A stretch of DNA of 6,917 nucleotides from Candidatus Melainabacteria bacterium. GTDB lineage: Bacteria > Actinomycetota > Actinomycetes > Mycobacteriales > Pseudonocardiaceae. The notes beneath the pieces were generated by a model. It worked only from the letters and a program-made list of their open reading frames with translations, had not been told where the DNA came from and did not search any database. Made by a program: the position numbers and the translations under genes. Of the stretch, positions 4,388 through 6,917 are shown piece after piece. Every line of letters begins with the position of its first letter. Within the stretch, counting starts at the first letter, position 1. The stretch covers positions 1 to 6,917 of the forward strand of contig CAJCJE010000658.1 in assembly GCA_903970565.1 (NCBI GenBank), written 5' to 3'.

Positions 4388-6917
4388 AGGAGTTGAGCGC
4401 AGCGGATCAGGCCGAGGTGGCTGTAGGCCTGCGGGTGGTTGCCCAGCGAGCGTTCCGCGACCGGGTCGTACTCCTCCGGCAGCAGACCGGTCGGGCCGGC
4501 GGCGTCCACCAGTTGCTCGAACAGTTCCTCCGCCTCGGTGCGTCGACCGGTGAGCAGGTACGCCTCGATCATCCATGCCGCGCACAGGTGGAAACCGCCC
4601 TCGTTGCCGGGCAGTCCGTCGTCCCGGTGGTAGCGGTACACGGTCGAACCGCTGCGCAGTTCGGACTCGATCGCGGTGACCGTGGCCTGGAACCGAGGGT
4701 CGGCCGGGTCGATCAGTCCGGACAGGCCGACGTGCAGCGAGGCCGCGTCCAGGTCGAGGCCGTCGTAGGCGGTGGTGAACGCACCGATGCCGCCACTCGC
4801 GTCGGCGTGCCAACCGTTGGTGAGCACGTCCTCGGCGATCTCGGCGCGCAGTGCCTCCCACGCCGGGTCGATCTCCCGGTCGTAGCGCTGACCGAGGCTG
4901 ATCGCCCGGTCCAGCGTCAGCCAGCACATCACCTTCGAGTAGACGTGATGCCGAGGCGTGTCACGTTCTTCCCAGATGCCGTGGTCAGCCTCGGACCAGC
5001 GCTCGCCGACCGCGTAGGCCATCGCGCCGACCATCCGCCAGTCGTCGTCGGTGAGCTTGCCGCGTGCCTCGCTGAGCACCGCGACCAGATCGGCGACCGG
5101 GCCGAACACGTCCAGTTGGACCTGCTGGTTGGCCAGGTTGCCCACCCGCACCGGCCGCGAACCCGCATAGCCGGGCAGCGTGTCGATCACGGCTTCCGGA
5201 CCGAGCGTGGTGCCGGCGATCGTGTACAGCGGGTGCAGCCGCTCGGGGCCGGGCAGCGTCGCGAGCACGCCGTGCAGCCAGCTGAGGAACGCCTCGGCCT
5301 CACCCGTCGAGCCGACCGAGACCAGCGCCTTCGCGGTCAGCGCGCCGTCCCGCAGCCAGCAGTACCGGTAGTCCCAGTTGCGGATGCCGCCGATCTCCTC
5401 CGGCAGCGAGGTGGTCGCCGCGGCCATGATCGCGCCGGTCTCCGCGTGGCACAGACCACGCAGGGTCAACGCCGACCGGGCCACCAGGTCCCGCTGCACA
5501 CTGGGCAGCGTCAACTCGGCCAGCCACTCCGACCAGTAGCTGCCCGCCCTGGACCGCCGTTCCGGCTCGCTCAGTTCGTGTTCGCCCAGATCCGTCGTGC
5601 CGCACCGCAGTTCCAGCACGACCGGTTCGCCGTCGACCAGGTCGACGACGGCGGTCGCGGTCTCGTGCATACCGTCCGAACTGATCTGCCAGTCCAGGCC
5701 TGGCGCACGCAGCACCATCGGATCACCGGTGCCCAGCACCCGCAGGCCCTCGGCCTCGGCCTGTAGCCGCACCGCGACCTGACCGAACTCCGGGCGCGGC
5801 GCGAACGTCACCGCGGCCTTGGTCGCGCCGGAGATCACTCGGATCACGTCGGTCCGGTGCGATTCGGTGTAGTGGTCGAGGTAGTCCGTGACGAGCAGCC
5901 GCGACCAGCGGGTTTCCACGATCGTGGTGCCGGGCAGGTAACGCTGGCCCAGCGGCAGGCCGTTGCGGTCGGGCTTGACGGTGAAGTGTCCGGCTCCGGT
6001 GCCGCCGACCAGGTCCGCGAACACCGCGGCCGAGTCGGGTTCCGGGTGGCACATCCAGGTCAGCCGCGCGTCCGGGGTCAGCAGCGCGACCGAGGTCTCG
6101 TTGGCCAGCATGGACAGTCGTTCGATCGGCGGCGCCGACTCGCCGTAGAGCCAGGTCCGGCGCTCCTCGACCAGGAAGGCCAGCACGATCGACACCGTCT
6201 CGGTGTCGTCGATGGTGAACTCGGCGAGGGTGTCGACGAAACCGACCTTGATACCGAGGTCCGGACCGGCCAACCGGGCGAAGGCCTTCTCGTCGGTCAC
6301 GTCGTCGCCGATGAACATCGCCGCCGTCGCGCCGGCCTGGTGCCGCAGCACGTCGAGGGCGTGGCCCTTGTCGGTCTGGATCACCGCCAGCTCGATGACG
6401 GCCTTGCCCTCGGTGACCTGCACGCCGGTCCAGGTCGCCGGTCCGCTGCGAACCGCGGCCAGCACCAGTTCGGCCTCGTCGGCAGCCGCGCGCCGGACGT
6501 GCACGGCGACGCTCGCCGGCTTGACCTCCAGCTGGACCCCGGGGTGCCCGACGATCAGTTGTTCGAGGGCGCCCTGGAGGCCGCGGTGCAGGGTCCTCGC
6601 CTGATCGTCGAGCGCGTGGACGAATCCGACGTCGAACTCGGAACCGTGGCTGCCGACCAGATGCACCTCCGACGGCAGCCGGGAGAGCGTGGCCAGGTCG
6701 CGCAGGGCACGGCCGGAGATCACCGCGGCGGTGGTTTCGTGTAGCGCGGCAAGGGCGCGCAGCGCACCAACCGATTCAGACCTCGGCCGAGCTTGCTCCG
6801 GGTCTTCCACGATGGGTGAGAGGGTGCCGTCGTAGTCGCAGGCCACCAGCAGACGTGGAGTCCTGGCGAGCCGCACGATGGCGCGACGGAGTTCGGGAGA
6901 AAGGGCCTCGGCGGTCA
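4369..6917 (-). CDS. Trehalose-6-phosphate phosphatase fused to GH15 glycosidase, 5' partial
   Basis: Residue numbers count from GTG 6876 (835 residues). The N-terminal part (1 to about 235) is an OtsB-type HAD phosphatase, which converts trehalose 6-phosphate to trehalose. It has DYDGT (D14 nucleophile, D16), SGR (54-56), GSHGSE (75-80), KPASVAVHVR (119-128), K158 and GDDVTDEKAF (190-199). From about 245 comes a GH15 protein of the bacterial glucoamylase/trehalase type: a beta-sandwich domain, then the (alpha/alpha)6 barrel with RNWDYRYCWLRD (499-510), GNLANQQVQLDVFG (579-592), IWEER (634-638, likely general acid Glu) and LLPEEYDP (798-805, likely general base Glu), ending YSHLGLI. Both active sites look intact. 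The frame stays open above 6876 to the edge (TAEALSPELRRAIV before R2), and the edge codon reads xTG, so the true start is probably at 6918, giving about 849 residues. No signal peptide is seen, so it is probably cytosolic. The GH15 substrate (trehalose, maltose or alpha-glucan) cannot be fixed from sequence alone. Confidence 0.93.
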   Translation of the reverse strand, partial: TAEALSPELRRAIVRLARTPRLLVACDYDGTLSPIVEDPEQARPRSESVGALRALAALHETTAAVISGRALRDLATLSRLPSEVHLVGSHGSEFDVGFVHALDDQARTLHRGLQGALEQLIVGHPGVQLEVKPASVAVHVRRAAADEAELVLAAVRSGPATWTGVQVTEGKAVIELAVIQTDKGHALDVLRHQAGATAAMFIGDDVTDEKAFARLAGPDLGIKVGFVDTLAEFTIDDTETVSIVLAFLVEERRTWLYGESAPPIERLSMLANETSVALLTPDARLTWMCHPEPDSAAVFADLVGGTGAGHFTVKPDRNGLPLGQRYLPGTTIVETRWSRLLVTDYLDHYTESHRTDVIRVISGATKAAVTFAPRPEFGQVAVRLQAEAEGLRVLGTGDPMVLRAPGLDWQISSDGMHETATAVVDLVDGEPVVLELRCGTTDLGEHELSEPERRSRAGSYWSEWLAELTLPSVQRDLVARSALTLRGLCHAETGAIMAAATTSLPEEIGGIRNWDYRYCWLRDGALTAKALVSVGSTGEAEAFLSWLHGVLATLPGPERLHPLYTIAGTTLGPEAVIDTLPGYAGSRPVRVGNLANQQVQLDVFGPVADLVAVLSEARGKLTDDDWRMVGAMAYAVGERWSEADHGIWEERDTPRHHVYSKVMCWLTLDRAISLGQRYDREIDPAWEALRAEIAEDVLTNGWHADASGGIGAFTTAYDGLDLDAASLHVGLSGLIDPADPRFQATVTAIESELRSGSTVYRYHRDDGLPGNEGGFHLCAAWMIEAYLLTGRRTEAEELFEQLVDAAGPTGLLPEEYDPVAERSLGNHPQAYSHLGLIRCAQLLSAGSN

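Noticed and set aside
4087..5766. Plus-strand open frame of 559 codons
   Set aside because: It crosses the repeat array and then runs antisense to the conserved GH15 domain. High GC leaves such shadow frames open, and its composition (Arg, Gln, Val, Gly rich) looks artefactual.

Overview
The window is high-GC actinobacterial chromosome. The order ispD-like / carD on the minus strand, then lpqE-like lipoprotein / radA on the plus strand, matches the Mycobacterium tuberculosis segment Rv3582c-Rv3583c-Rv3584-Rv3585 as I recall it. The CarD and LpqE-type proteins also point to the mycolic-acid actinobacteria (order Mycobacteriales). A Nocardia-like genus is my best guess; it is an inference from gene content and cannot be settled here.

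Layout. 1-708 (minus): the N-terminal 236 codons of an IspD-family cytidylyltransferase, running off the left edge. It is recognisable by its C-terminal half but has lost several family motifs. 761-1249 (minus): carD, a full-length and highly conserved RNA polymerase-binding regulator, probably co-transcribed with the ispD-like gene. 1250-1542: a divergent intergenic region carrying the promoters of carD and of the lipoprotein gene. 1543-2391 (plus): an LpqE-like lipoprotein with a lipobox and a Thr/Ser-rich insertion. 2409-2438: a strong hairpin, probably its terminator. 2515-3897 (plus): radA, complete. 3898-4368: a 471-base non-coding stretch with two perfect DnaA boxes, GC-rich hairpins, two families of tandem repeats and a probable terminator for the convergent gene. 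4369-6917 (minus): a large fusion of trehalose-6-phosphate phosphatase (OtsB, HAD family) to a GH15 glucoamylase/trehalase-type glycosidase. Its start codon lies at or just beyond the right edge.

How the genes fit together. The left half is a core housekeeping block: isoprenoid precursor synthesis, rRNA-linked transcription control, a cell-envelope lipoprotein and recombination repair. The right half is trehalose metabolism. They meet tail to tail at the repeat-rich spacer, where M. tuberculosis instead carries disA after radA. The spacer therefore looks like a synteny breakpoint.

I see no mobile element, CRISPR array, tRNA or rRNA, and nothing that clearly forms a new multi-gene system. The most interesting items are the motif-poor IspD, the paired DnaA boxes, the 13-14 bp repeat array that overlaps the end of the fusion gene, and the phosphatase-glycosidase fusion itself.
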